Source of the DNA: [Pseudopropionibacterium] massiliense
Lineage (GTDB): Bacteria > Actinomycetota > Actinomycetes > Propionibacteriales > Propionibacteriaceae
Assembly: GCF_900607225.1 (NCBI RefSeq)
Contig: NZ_LR027842.1
Coordinates: 1,114,651-1,178,650, forward strand
Reading direction: 5' to 3'
Length of the DNA: 64,000 bases
This document shows positions 17,726 through 26,043 of this stretch, in pieces. The translations under genes and the position numbers were made by a program. The notes below the pieces were generated by a model. The model made no database searches. It saw only the letters and a list, made by a program, of their open reading frames with translations, and was not told the DNA's origin. How positions within the stretch are numbered: position 1 is the stretch's first letter; every line of letters starts with the position of its first letter.

Positions 17726-18772
17726 TCAGCCAACCCCGAGGAAGGGGGCCAGGCGCTCGGCCGAGACCCGGCCGTCGTGCCACTTCTCGGCGAACGCCCG
17801 GTTCTCGACCGCCCGGGCGCGCAGTTCGTCGCGGCGGTCGCGGATGGACGCGACCACCTCGTACAGGTCATCGGGGGTGGCCTCCAGCAGCTGCGGCGCC
17901 TCCGGCATCCGGTCACGGACCGCATCGTTCATGCGCCCGACGCACACCCGGCCCGCGACCATCGCCTCCACCGCCGCCACCCCGTAGGACCCGAACATCA
18001 CCTGATCCACCACCACGTCACAGGACCGCACCAGCTCCCGCAGCTGCGCGTGCGGCAGCCCCGACGGCGCGACGTACTCGATGGCACCCTCGTCGTGGAG
18101 ACGCCGCAGCACCGGATCGATGAACTGGGTGCCCTTGATGGGTGGTTTCCGCTGCGAGGGAACGTGCACCACGAGGGGTTTCTCGCGTTCCAGCAGCGGC
18201 GCGTCCGAGGCCCACGCGTCGACGTCGACCACCACCGGCAGCCACGTGCTGAAGGGCAGGTCGAAGCCCATGTCGGGCGTGGAGTGGAACACCGGCCAGC
18301 CGCAGGAGGCCGCGAAACCCCGGTTGATCTCGGTGCGCCGGATCAGGGAGGACCGCCACTTCTCGTCGCCGACGGTGAAATACGACCACTCATCGCGGGC
18401 CATGTGCGCCAAGGGGTCGCGCACATCGGTGCCGTGCGCGATCAACGCCATCGAGTACCCCATCTCCGCCAGCCTCCGGGCATCCGACTGGAAATGGGCG
18501 GCACGATCCCACCGTGCGAAGGACATGAAACCGTCGAGCGCCACATGCGTGACACCGTCGAACAGGCGCCCCGCACGCCACCCCCACGCGACGGGCACAC
18601 GGAACCCGAACCGGCCCAACAGCCTGTCCACCTCGAAGCGGAAACCACCCCCGCGCAACGGCACCCCGGAGAACGACCACGCCCCCGCTGGAAGATTGGA
18701 TGCGACGGCCCGCGCCCATGCGGTCGCCTGCCCGGCGTAGTTCGACGGCCCAATGGCCAGAACAGGACTCAT
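17726..18772 (-). CDS. Glycosyltransferase-like protein
   Basis: The 348-residue protein opens MSPVLAIGPSNYAGQATAWA and has a GT-B-like C-terminal half: PLVVHVPSQRKPPIKGT, VRSCDVVVDQVMFGSYGVAAVEAMVAGRVCVG. The last part matches the donor-binding helix of GT4 enzymes. There is no signal peptide. It is divergent from the nucleotide-sugar dehydrogenase, with 74 bp between starts, so they may share regulation. It is predicted to build surface polysaccharide; the sugar is unknown. Confidence 0.8.
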   Translation of the reverse strand: MSPVLAIGPSNYAGQATAWARAVASNLPAGAWSFSGVPLRGGGFRFEVDRLLGRFGFRVPVAWGWRAGRLFDGVTHVALDGFMSFARWDRAAHFQSDARRLAEMGYSMALIAHGTDVRDPLAHMARDEWSYFTVGDEKWRSSLIRRTEINRGFAASCGWPVFHSTPDMGFDLPFSTWLPVVVDVDAWASDAPLLEREKPLVVHVPSQRKPPIKGTQFIDPVLRRLHDEGAIEYVAPSGLPHAQLRELVRSCDVVVDQVMFGSYGVAAVEAMVAGRVCVGRMNDAVRDRMPEAPQLLEATPDDLYEVVASIRDRRDELRARAVENRAFAEKWHDGRVSAERLAPFLGVG

Positions 18773-18846
18773 GCGGCACAGGTTATCCCGTGAGTAGAAT
18801 CACCAGCGGCAGCGTGCCGCAGTCACCAGTTGGGAAGGAAGTGTTC

Positions 18847-20148
18847 GTGAGGATCGCCGTTGTTGCGCTCGGGAAGATCGGGTTGCCGTTGGCAGTCCAG
18901 TTCGCTGGCATGGGTCATGAGGTTGTTGGTGTTGATGTGCAGCAGGCCGTGGTGGATGCGGTCAATGCTGGTGTCGAGCCTTTCCCGGGCGAGGCCCACC
19001 TCCAGGAGAAACTGTCGGAGCTCGTCCCCGCAGGAAAGTTGCGCGCCACCTGTGACTACTCGGAGGCCATCCCGGGGGTTGATGCGATCGTGATCGTCGT
19101 GCCGCTGTTCGTCAACGACGAGACCTGGCAGCCCGACTTCGGCTGGATGGAGGCCGCCACCCGGTCCTTCGCCGAGCACCTGACCCCCGGAACCCTGATC
19201 TCGTACGAGACCACGCTGCCGGTTGGCACCACCCGGAATCGTTGGAGGCCGATGATCGAGGAGATCTCCGGCCTGAAAGAGGGCCAGGACTTCCACCTGG
19301 TCTTCTCCCCGGAACGCGTGCTCACCGGGCGGGTGTTCGAGGATCTGCGGAAATACCCGAAGCTGGTCGGCGGGCTCTCCCCGGAGGGTACCGCCAAGGG
19401 CATCGACTTCTACGAGCAGGTGTTGACCTTCGACGAGCGCCCCGACCTGCCGAAGGGCAACGGCGTGTGGGACATGGGTTCGGCCGAGGCCGCGGAGATG
19501 GCGAAGTTGGCCGAGACCACCTACCGGGACGTCAACATCGGGCTGGCCAACCAGTTCGCCAAGTTCGCCGCCGCCAACGGCATCGACGTCCACAAGGTCA
19601 TCGACGCATCCAACTCGCAGCCCTACAGCCACATCCACCGGCCCGGCATCGCGGTGGGCGGGCACTGCATCCCCGTCTACCCGCGGTTGTATCTGTACAC
19701 CGATCCGGATGCGTCGATCGTGCGGGTTGCGCGGGAGGCGAACATGACCATGCCCGGCTACGCGATCGCCCTGGCCGAGGGCGCACTGGGCGACCTGAAG
19801 GGCCGCCGCGTCGTGGTGCTGGGCGCCTCCTACCGGGGCAGGGTGAAGGAGACCGCGTTCTCGGGCGTGTTTCCCACCGTCGAGATCCTGAAATCCAAGG
19901 GTGCCGAGGTTGTGGTGCATGATCCGATGTACAGCGATGAGGAACTCTCCGGGTTGGGGTTCGTCCCCTATCATCGGGGTGAGCCGGTTGATGCCGTGAT
20001 CCTCCAGGCCGATCATCCCGAGTACCTCGACCTCACCCCGACCGACCTACCCGGCGCCACCGTGATCATCGACGGACGCGGCGTCCTCGACCCGGCCCGC
20101 TGGGAGGGTGTCGCCTACCGTTCGATCGGTGACGGCACCGCCCGATGA
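18847..20148 (+). CDS. Nucleotide-sugar dehydrogenase (UDP-ManNAc 6-dehydrogenase type)
   Basis: The 433-residue protein has the Rossmann start VRIAVVALGKIGLPLAVQFA, a central helix with the catalytic Lys region, and the active-site Cys motif GGHCIPVYPRLY near residue 275. It oxidises the 6-OH of a UDP-hexose or UDP-HexNAc to a uronate using two NAD+. Sequence style is closer to WecC than to UDP-glucose dehydrogenase. GTG 18847 is 7 bp from AAGGA; a GTG at 18841 overlaps the ribosome site. A TAGAAT -10-like box lies at 18795-18800. Its stop overlaps the next gene (ATGA). Confidence 0.88.
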   Translation: MRIAVVALGKIGLPLAVQFAGMGHEVVGVDVQQAVVDAVNAGVEPFPGEAHLQEKLSELVPAGKLRATCDYSEAIPGVDAIVIVVPLFVNDETWQPDFGWMEAATRSFAEHLTPGTLISYETTLPVGTTRNRWRPMIEEISGLKEGQDFHLVFSPERVLTGRVFEDLRKYPKLVGGLSPEGTAKGIDFYEQVLTFDERPDLPKGNGVWDMGSAEAAEMAKLAETTYRDVNIGLANQFAKFAAANGIDVHKVIDASNSQPYSHIHRPGIAVGGHCIPVYPRLYLYTDPDASIVRVAREANMTMPGYAIALAEGALGDLKGRRVVVLGASYRGRVKETAFSGVFPTVEILKSKGAEVVVHDPMYSDEELSGLGFVPYHRGEPVDAVILQADHPEYLDLTPTDLPGATVIIDGRGVLDPARWEGVAYRSIGDGTAR

Positions 20149-21236
20149 GCAGGGTCCGCCACCTCTCCTCCGTCCACGACGTCCACGACACCCGCGTCAC
20201 CTACAAGGAGTGCGCCTCCCTGGCGGCCGCGGGGCACGACGTCGCCCTGATCGACTGCCACGACGGCGACACCGAGGTGGCGGGTGTTCGGGTGATCGGG
20301 CTGGGCGCGCCGCGCGGCCGCATCGACCGGATCCTCCGCAAGACGTGGGCCATCTTCTTCCGGGCGCTTCGCGAGAGGGCCGACATCTACCACTTCCACG
20401 ACCCCGAGCTGATGGGGGTCGGGCTGGCGCTGCGGCTGTGCGGCAAGAAGGTCGTCTACGACGTCCACGAGGACGTTCCCCTCCAAATCATGAACAAGAC
20501 CTGGATCCCGGGCTGGTTGAAGAAACCACTCTCAGGGATCACCCGGGCGCTGGAGGGCGTCTCGGGCAGGGCGTTGAGCGCGATCGTCGCAGCCACCCCG
20601 TCGATAGCGGCGAAGTTCCCGGCGCACAAGACGATCGTGGTACAGAACTTCCCCGAGAAGGGCCTGGCGAACCAGCGCAACACCACCCCCTTCCCGGACC
20701 GCACCCACGCGTTCATCTACGTCGGCGGGCTCTCCGAACAGCAGGGACTGTTCGAGATGCTGGCGGCCTTCGAGCACCTGCCCGACGACGTCACGGGCCT
20801 GTTGGCGGGCAGGTTCAAGCAGCTCCGGGAGCAGGCCGAGGCACATCCCGGCTGGCGGCACGTCCACCACCCGGGCCCCCTGCCCCGCGACGAGGTCGTC
20901 GCCGGGTTGCGGGACGCGCGGGTCGGACTCGTGCTGGACCACCCGATCAGCAACTACGTCGAGGGCTATTCGACGAAGATGTTCGAGTACATGGCCTGCG
21001 GCCTGCCCTTCATCGCCTCCGATTTTCCCCTGTGGCAACGGATCGTCGCCGAACACGACTGCGGCATCACCGTCGATCCGTTCGACACCGACGCCGTCGC
21101 GAAGGCCCTGAACCACCTCCTGGAGAACCCGGAGGAGGCAGCCCGGATCGGAGAGAACGGACGGCGGGCGATCCTCCGCACATACAACTGGGACGTGGAG
21201 TTGGGGAAACTCCTGTCCTGCTATGAAAGGCTGTGA
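20145..21236 (+). CDS. Glycosyltransferase family 4-like protein
   Basis: The 363-residue GT-B protein has an N-terminal domain with YHFHDPELMGVGLALRLCG and YDVHEDVP (acceptor side), and a donor domain with FIYVGGLSEQQGLFEML and STKMFEYMACGLPFIASDFP (nucleotide-sugar-binding Glu). It is translationally coupled to the dehydrogenase upstream (4-bp overlap) and to the PIG-L gene downstream, which suggests it uses the uronate or HexNAc donor made there. Confidence 0.9.
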   Translation: MSRVRHLSSVHDVHDTRVTYKECASLAAAGHDVALIDCHDGDTEVAGVRVIGLGAPRGRIDRILRKTWAIFFRALRERADIYHFHDPELMGVGLALRLCGKKVVYDVHEDVPLQIMNKTWIPGWLKKPLSGITRALEGVSGRALSAIVAATPSIAAKFPAHKTIVVQNFPEKGLANQRNTTPFPDRTHAFIYVGGLSEQQGLFEMLAAFEHLPDDVTGLLAGRFKQLREQAEAHPGWRHVHHPGPLPRDEVVAGLRDARVGLVLDHPISNYVEGYSTKMFEYMACGLPFIASDFPLWQRIVAEHDCGITVDPFDTDAVAKALNHLLENPEEAARIGENGRRAILRTYNWDVELGKLLSCYERL

Positions 21237-21238
21237 GA

Positions 21239-21877
21239 ATGCTCATCCCCGATCGGATCCTCGTACTAGCCCCGCACACCGACGACGCCGAACTCGGCGC
21301 CGGCGGCTCGATGGCCAAGTGGCTGGAAGCGGGGGTCGACCTGCACGTCGCCGTGTTCTCGACGGCCGAGGAGTCGCTGCCCGCCGGCTCCGCCCCGACC
21401 CGCCTGGCCGACGAATGTCACGCCTCCCTCGACGCGCTCGGGGTGAAGCCGGAGAACCGGCAGATCATGCACTACCCGGTGCGCAAGCTCGGCTACCACC
21501 GCCAGGAGGTGCTGGAGAACATGGTGGAAATGGGGCGTCGGCTCGATCCGGACTGGATCCTGATTCCCTCCGGCGCCGACCTGCACCAGGACCACGCCAC
21601 CATCCACGACGAGGCGATGCGCGCCTTCAAACACAAGACCCTGCTGGGCTACGAACTGCCGTGGAACCACATCACGTTCTCCGCCTCGGCGTTCGTCACC
21701 CTCGACAAACACCATCTCGACAAGAAATGGGACGCCCTGACGAAATACACCTCGCAGCTCGAAATGGGCAGGGCGTACTTCACCAAGGAGTTCCACGAAT
21801 CCCTGGCGAAGGTGCGCGGCCTCCAGGTGAAACACGACTGGGCCGAGGCATTCGAACTGATCCGTATCGTTTTGTGA
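21239..21877 (+). CDS. PIG-L family (GlcNAc-PI/LmbE-like) deacetylase
   Basis: The 212-residue protein has the zinc motif APHTDDAELGAGG at the N-terminus and the second ligand region DLHQDHATIHDEAMRAF. LmbE-like enzymes remove N-acetyl groups from HexNAc substrates. Here the neighbours suggest deacetylation of a HexNAc in a surface polysaccharide or lipid-linked intermediate. ATG 21239 is 9 bp from AAAGG; a GTG two codons earlier would overlap the preceding stop. Confidence 0.88.
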   Translation: MLIPDRILVLAPHTDDAELGAGGSMAKWLEAGVDLHVAVFSTAEESLPAGSAPTRLADECHASLDALGVKPENRQIMHYPVRKLGYHRQEVLENMVEMGRRLDPDWILIPSGADLHQDHATIHDEAMRAFKHKTLLGYELPWNHITFSASAFVTLDKHHLDKKWDALTKYTSQLEMGRAYFTKEFHESLAKVRGLQVKHDWAEAFELIRIVL

Positions 21878-21884
21878 GCCGGCC

Positions 21885-22571
21885 ATGATCGTCACCATTC
21901 ACCAACCGAACTTCGCGCCCTGGACGGGCTACTTCGACAAGATGACGAAGGCGGACGTCTTCGTCCTGCTGGACACGGTGCCCTTCACCAAGGGCGGGTT
22001 CCAGAACCGGGTGAAGATCAAGGGTCCGGGCGGGCCGCAGTGGCTGACCGTCCCCGTGCACACCAAGGGCAGGCTCGGGCAGCTCACCCGCGACGTGGAG
22101 ACCAACGAACTGAAACCGTGGCGCGGCGACCACGTCAAGACCCTCCAGACCCTGTACGGGCGCTGCCCCGATTTCGAAACGGCCAAGGCGATGCTGGAGG
22201 CCGTCTACGCCCGCGAGACGACGAACCTGGCCGACCTGTGCACCGACCTCATCACCCGGCTGCGCGACCACTACGCGATCCCCACGAGGCTGGTACGCGC
22301 CTCGGACCTGAAGGCGTCGGGGTCGGCGTCGGAACTGCTGGCCGCCATCACCGCGGAACTCGGCGGGGACGTCTACCTGTCGGGCCCCTCGGGTCGCAAC
22401 TACCTGGACGAATCGGTGTTCGCGGAACGCGGCATCGCGCTGGACTACCACTCGTTCACCCCACTACCCCAGCACGGCGACTTTGCAGGGGGCCTGGCAT
22501 GCTCGACCACCTGGCCTCGGGCGCCGATCCCTGGTGGTGACGGGGGCGGCGGTTCAGGCGTACCGGCGTGA
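21885..22571 (+). CDS. WbqC-family protein with an apparent 3' frameshift
   Basis: The protein starts MIVTIHQPNFAPWTGYFDKM, the hallmark of WbqC-like proteins found in O-antigen and sugar-modification clusters (exact reaction unknown). It is intact to about residue 200 (PLPQHGDFAGG). After a G5 tract at 22488-22492 the frame leaves the family pattern. Reading one frame over gives MLDHLASGADPWW and a stop at 22540, which fits a natural WbqC end. A single missing G would explain this. The 3' end abuts the truncated restriction endonuclease. Confidence 0.82.
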   Translation: MIVTIHQPNFAPWTGYFDKMTKADVFVLLDTVPFTKGGFQNRVKIKGPGGPQWLTVPVHTKGRLGQLTRDVETNELKPWRGDHVKTLQTLYGRCPDFETAKAMLEAVYARETTNLADLCTDLITRLRDHYAIPTRLVRASDLKASGSASELLAAITAELGGDVYLSGPSGRNYLDESVFAERGIALDYHSFTPLPQHGDFAGGLACSTTWPRAPIPGGDGGGGSGVPA

Positions 22572-23118
22572 ACCGGGGACAGAACTCATGCGCCAAGCTG
22601 CGGATCAGGTGGTTCTGCCCGCCCTGCGACAACCGGACAATCGCCCCATCCGGCAACTCGACGGGGATCATCCCCAGTTCGCGGCGCCTGGCGTGTAGCT
22701 CCAGAAGCCCGGGACGCTCCAGAAAATACACATCCCTCGCCACTTCCCAGTCTCGTTCCCCGTATCTCCGGATGACGGTCAATGCGGCATCGGTGATTCG
22801 GTAGTTCCATGTGGGAGAGTTGATCGGCCTGTCCGGCTTGTCCCGGTTTTCCTCAACCAGTCCCGCTTCCACGAACTGGTGCAGGGTTTGCCGGCGAATG
22901 GTTTCACGGATGTTCGGTTTGTGGTCGACGCCGAATTCGTCTCGGATCCAGTCCATGATCGCTCTTGTCCCCATCATGGGGTTGTCCGCCAGTTTCCAAG
23001 GCGTGACCGGGTCGATCCGGAGCAGTGCGAGCAGGACATGTGCGCTGCGGGCGTTGCAGCGTTCCTGGTCGAAACCGAGCTCACCCAAGATTTTCCGGGC
23101 CTCGTCGAGGCGGTTCAC
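22456..23118 (-). pseudogene. BsuBI/PstI-family restriction endonuclease lacking its catalytic domain
   Basis: The first about 185 residues match the N-terminal helical/winged domain of the BsuBI/PstI family (CTGCAG cutters), up to the conserved LSQGGQNHLIRSLAHEFCPRF segment. The PD-(D/E)XK catalytic half (PstI is about 326 residues) is missing. It is replaced by about 35 residues read antisense through the wbqC 3' end. The break lies around 22541-22562. The GTG start overlaps the methyltransferase stop (GTGA). The nuclease is almost certainly inactive. Confidence 0.75.
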
Positions 23119-24503
23119 AGCAGGTGCTCCACGACTGCATCGATCACTGCCTGATCCGGCATGGCCGCATCACGCCCGGATCCGAGCATCCGCAGTTGTT
23201 CCACGCTCGGATAGGGCATGGTCCGCTGTTCCACGCTCGGATAGGGCATGGTCCGCAGGTCGGTGGCGTTGACCTGCGTGTGTCCGGAGAACGCCCGGAA
23301 GTGATCGTCCACCGCCGTCGAGTTGAGCCAGTAGGCGAGCCCGACCGCCACGTCACGATCCGGACACGAAAGGACGTTCGTCTTGTTGTCGTAGGCGACA
23401 TGGGTGGTTGCCTCGTGCACGGCCGCGACCACCCTGCGTTTCTCCTCCTTCGCCGAGAACCGTTTCACGACGACGTACGCCCCGGGCGGCACCAAGAACT
23501 TGCGGAACTCGTCGGGTGCACACCGGAATCCCTGGGTCTTGCCGATGTTCCTGGGCCAGACGACCCGCCCCGCGTGGATGTTTCCCTGGTAGATCATCGG
23601 GTAGGTGTCGTTGCCGGGTTCGGCGAGATGTTCACGGGCGCGGAAGTCGACAACCTTGCCGGTTGAGACCCTGAGCCCAACAGCCCCGAGCGGCGCCCCG
23701 GGAAGTTCCCGCTCGCGTCCCGTCGGGATGCGAACGAAATGCTCCGCATCCCTTGGGTGCACGATGCTCCCGAAAGGCACGCGGCGCGGCTCGGCCGCGT
23801 CGAAGATCAGCTCCACCTCACCTTGTTCCCGGCTCCTGGTGCAGGTCACGATCACGTTCTCCTGCAACACCTTGGCCTCCGAGAACAGGGCGGACCGGGA
23901 GGCGAAGGCCTGAATCCGGTCCAGGCTGACGTGGGCGAGCATGTGTTCCCGGAATCGTTTGAAATAGGGGCCGTTCGTCCAGGAACGCGGCACGATGGCG
24001 GCCATCTGCCCCCCTTGTCGAAGATGCAGGTATCCGATCGCCATGAAGGCCGCGTACATGTTGGGAACATCAACGCCGAGCTGGGCCATGGCCCTGCGTT
24101 CCTCCGAGGCGGCCGCGAGTTTCCCGTACGGAGGGTTCATCACGACCACGTCGTAGTCATCCCGGAGCATCCCCTGGGCCGCGAGGCTGAGAGCGTCACC
24201 GTGGATGATTTCGTGGTCAAGGCCCGCGAGCGTGCGACGAAGATGCGGCAACAGATCGGTGTCCACCTCCACACATGTGACGTGCAGGTTCACCCCATCC
24301 GGGAGCAGTCTCGCGACCGCAGCCGTCAAGGCCCCGGCCCCAGCTCCGAGATCCAGCATTCTCAAGGCACCCGTCCCGGGGAACCGGAGACCGGAGACCA
24401 CGCGCTCCGCCAGGGAAGCGGGGGTGAAGAACTGCCCGTACTGGACCTTCATGTGTTCCAAGAGCATCGTCCGAGACCCCTCGGCCACTTCCAGCATCGA
24501 CAT
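23115..24503 (-). CDS. BsuBI/PstI-type adenine-N6 DNA methyltransferase
   Basis: The 462-residue gamma-type MTase has GQFFTP (motif X) near residue 23, the SAM-binding motif LDLGAGAGALT near 50 and the catalytic NPPYGK near 127, followed by a target-recognition region. By family it should methylate the A of CTGCAG. The restriction partner downstream is truncated, so this is now effectively a solitary methylase. Residues RTMPYPSVEQ occur twice in a row near the C-terminus because of a 30-bp duplication. A/T richness is above that of neighbours, consistent with transfer. Confidence 0.9.
   Translation of the reverse strand: MSMLEVAEGSRTMLLEHMKVQYGQFFTPASLAERVVSGLRFPGTGALRMLDLGAGAGALTAAVARLLPDGVNLHVTCVEVDTDLLPHLRRTLAGLDHEIIHGDALSLAAQGMLRDDYDVVVMNPPYGKLAAASEERRAMAQLGVDVPNMYAAFMAIGYLHLRQGGQMAAIVPRSWTNGPYFKRFREHMLAHVSLDRIQAFASRSALFSEAKVLQENVIVTCTRSREQGEVELIFDAAEPRRVPFGSIVHPRDAEHFVRIPTGRERELPGAPLGAVGLRVSTGKVVDFRAREHLAEPGNDTYPMIYQGNIHAGRVVWPRNIGKTQGFRCAPDEFRKFLVPPGAYVVVKRFSAKEEKRRVVAAVHEATTHVAYDNKTNVLSCPDRDVAVGLAYWLNSTAVDDHFRAFSGHTQVNATDLRTMPYPSVEQRTMPYPSVEQLRMLGSGRDAAMPDQAVIDAVVEHLL
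23197..23256 (-). repeat. 30-bp exact tandem duplication within the methyltransferase
   Basis: The unit TGTTCCACGCTCGG...GGTCCGC occurs at 23197-23226 and again at 23227-23256 without mismatch. It adds ten residues in frame. Confidence 0.95.
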
Positions 24504-24728
24504 GGCTCAACCGTAACCGCGTCCACCGACACAACATCGCAGCACCCCTCAGAGCATCCCGGATTGACGACAGACGGCCGACCCGAGACCGCTGCGAGAC
24601 GGGGTCGTGAACCGGCCGGGTGCAAGAATGCGGTGACCACCAGCCGGTTCTCCGCACCCGGGTGAGACGCGTCCCGGCACCGGTGCGCAGCCCGGCCGGA
24701 ATCATCGCGCCCCGGAGGAGACGCCCAG

Positions 24729-26000
24729 ATGAGCACCACCCCACCAGCCCGGGAAGCCACATCCCCGGAGGCTCGGCAGGGCATGTGCGTCCCGGCGGTC
24801 CTGTTCGGGATCGGGGTCGTGTTCCTGGCGCAGGGGATTCTCGAGCCGGTGGTGCGGCGGGCCCAGCAGGGTCTCCTCCCGCCCGGGGCGAACACCCAGG
24901 CCCTGGCCGCGTCCATCCTGATGCTCCCGGCCCTGCAGGCGGCGGTCTGCACCCTCCTCCTGGTCCCGTGGGCCCTCCTCGGCGACCGCCACGGGCCGCG
25001 CCTGCCCTACACCGGCGGCCTGCTCGTGTGGGCGCTGGGGATCTTCGCCGGAAGCTGGTCGGGGTCGGCGGGGTTCCTGCTCGTCTGCTACGCGCTCCAG
25101 GCGGCCGGGGTTGCGGCGCTGCTTCCCGCCGCACTGACCGTCATCACGGCCGCTCAGTCACGGCCCGGCGGTTTCCTCACGGGCCTGGTCATGGCCTTCC
25201 CCGCCCTCCTCCACCTGCCGGGATCGTTGATCGCCGACCTGCTGGCCCAGACGACGGACTGGAGGACGACGCTGCTCCTGGTCTCCGTCGCCGCCGTCCC
25301 GCCGCTGCTCCTCGGATGGTTCACGATCCCCTCCGGTCCCGCAGCGATCAACCGCGACGACGGTCTCCCACCGGACCCCCCGGCGGGAAGAGGTCACCCC
25401 GTGGTCCAGACCCTGCTGTTCGGCGCCGCGCTGGCCGGGCTCCGGATCCACCTGGAACTGTCCTTCGCCGCGCACCACAACGCGCTCCTCCTGAACGACT
25501 CCGCCGAGTACGCACGAACCCACAGTGGCCTGGTCACGTTCCCTTTCGCCGCGGGACTGGCCGTCGGCTTCATCGCGGGGGCCGTACTCCCCGGGAGCCC
25601 CCGGAAACCCGTGCTGGCGTGGGTGATCGCCGCGCCGGGCCCGGTGATGGCCTCGATTCCGCTGCTGCCCTCCGACATCACCGTCCTGATCGGTGCCGTC
25701 ATGAGTTCGGTCGGGCTCGCCCTCGGACTGTCCAGGCAGCTGGTCACGCTGCTGCGCCTCACACCCGAGAACCGGATCTTCCGCGCCTCCGCCCTGTTCC
25801 AGGGGATCCAGAACCTCGGTTACGGAGCGGGGATCGGGGTGCCCCTGGCGCTGATCCTCGCGCTGGGCGAGGCGGTCTCCCCGGAGGCAAGGGTCCACCT
25901 GTTCCTGGGCTGCTCCCTGGTCCTGCTGGTCACGGGACTCGTCCTGGCGCTGAGGAAACCGGGGAAACGGGTGGCGGCGCAACGAGGCGCCGACGAGTGA
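24729..26000 (+). CDS. MFS transporter, paralogue 1
   Basis: The 423-residue protein has about 12 hydrophobic segments. The MFS motif between helices 2 and 3 appears as WALLGDRHGPRLPYTGG (GxxxDRxGxR). It lacks a recognisable substrate signature; drug or metabolite export is the general expectation. A good GGAGGAG site precedes the ATG. The gene at 26044 is a clear paralogue (shared phrases AGFAALLPAALSAVT/AGVAALLPAALTVIT and LLRxTxxNR), with a 43-bp gap. The pair may be alternative carriers or form a two-component exporter. The 225 bp upstream show no gene. Confidence 0.85.
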   Translation: MSTTPPAREATSPEARQGMCVPAVLFGIGVVFLAQGILEPVVRRAQQGLLPPGANTQALAASILMLPALQAAVCTLLLVPWALLGDRHGPRLPYTGGLLVWALGIFAGSWSGSAGFLLVCYALQAAGVAALLPAALTVITAAQSRPGGFLTGLVMAFPALLHLPGSLIADLLAQTTDWRTTLLLVSVAAVPPLLLGWFTIPSGPAAINRDDGLPPDPPAGRGHPVVQTLLFGAALAGLRIHLELSFAAHHNALLLNDSAEYARTHSGLVTFPFAAGLAVGFIAGAVLPGSPRKPVLAWVIAAPGPVMASIPLLPSDITVLIGAVMSSVGLALGLSRQLVTLLRLTPENRIFRASALFQGIQNLGYGAGIGVPLALILALGEAVSPEARVHLFLGCSLVLLVTGLVLALRKPGKRVAAQRGADE

Positions 26001-26043
26001 ACGAAACCCCATCACCACGACCACGAGACCCGGGAAAACGGAC

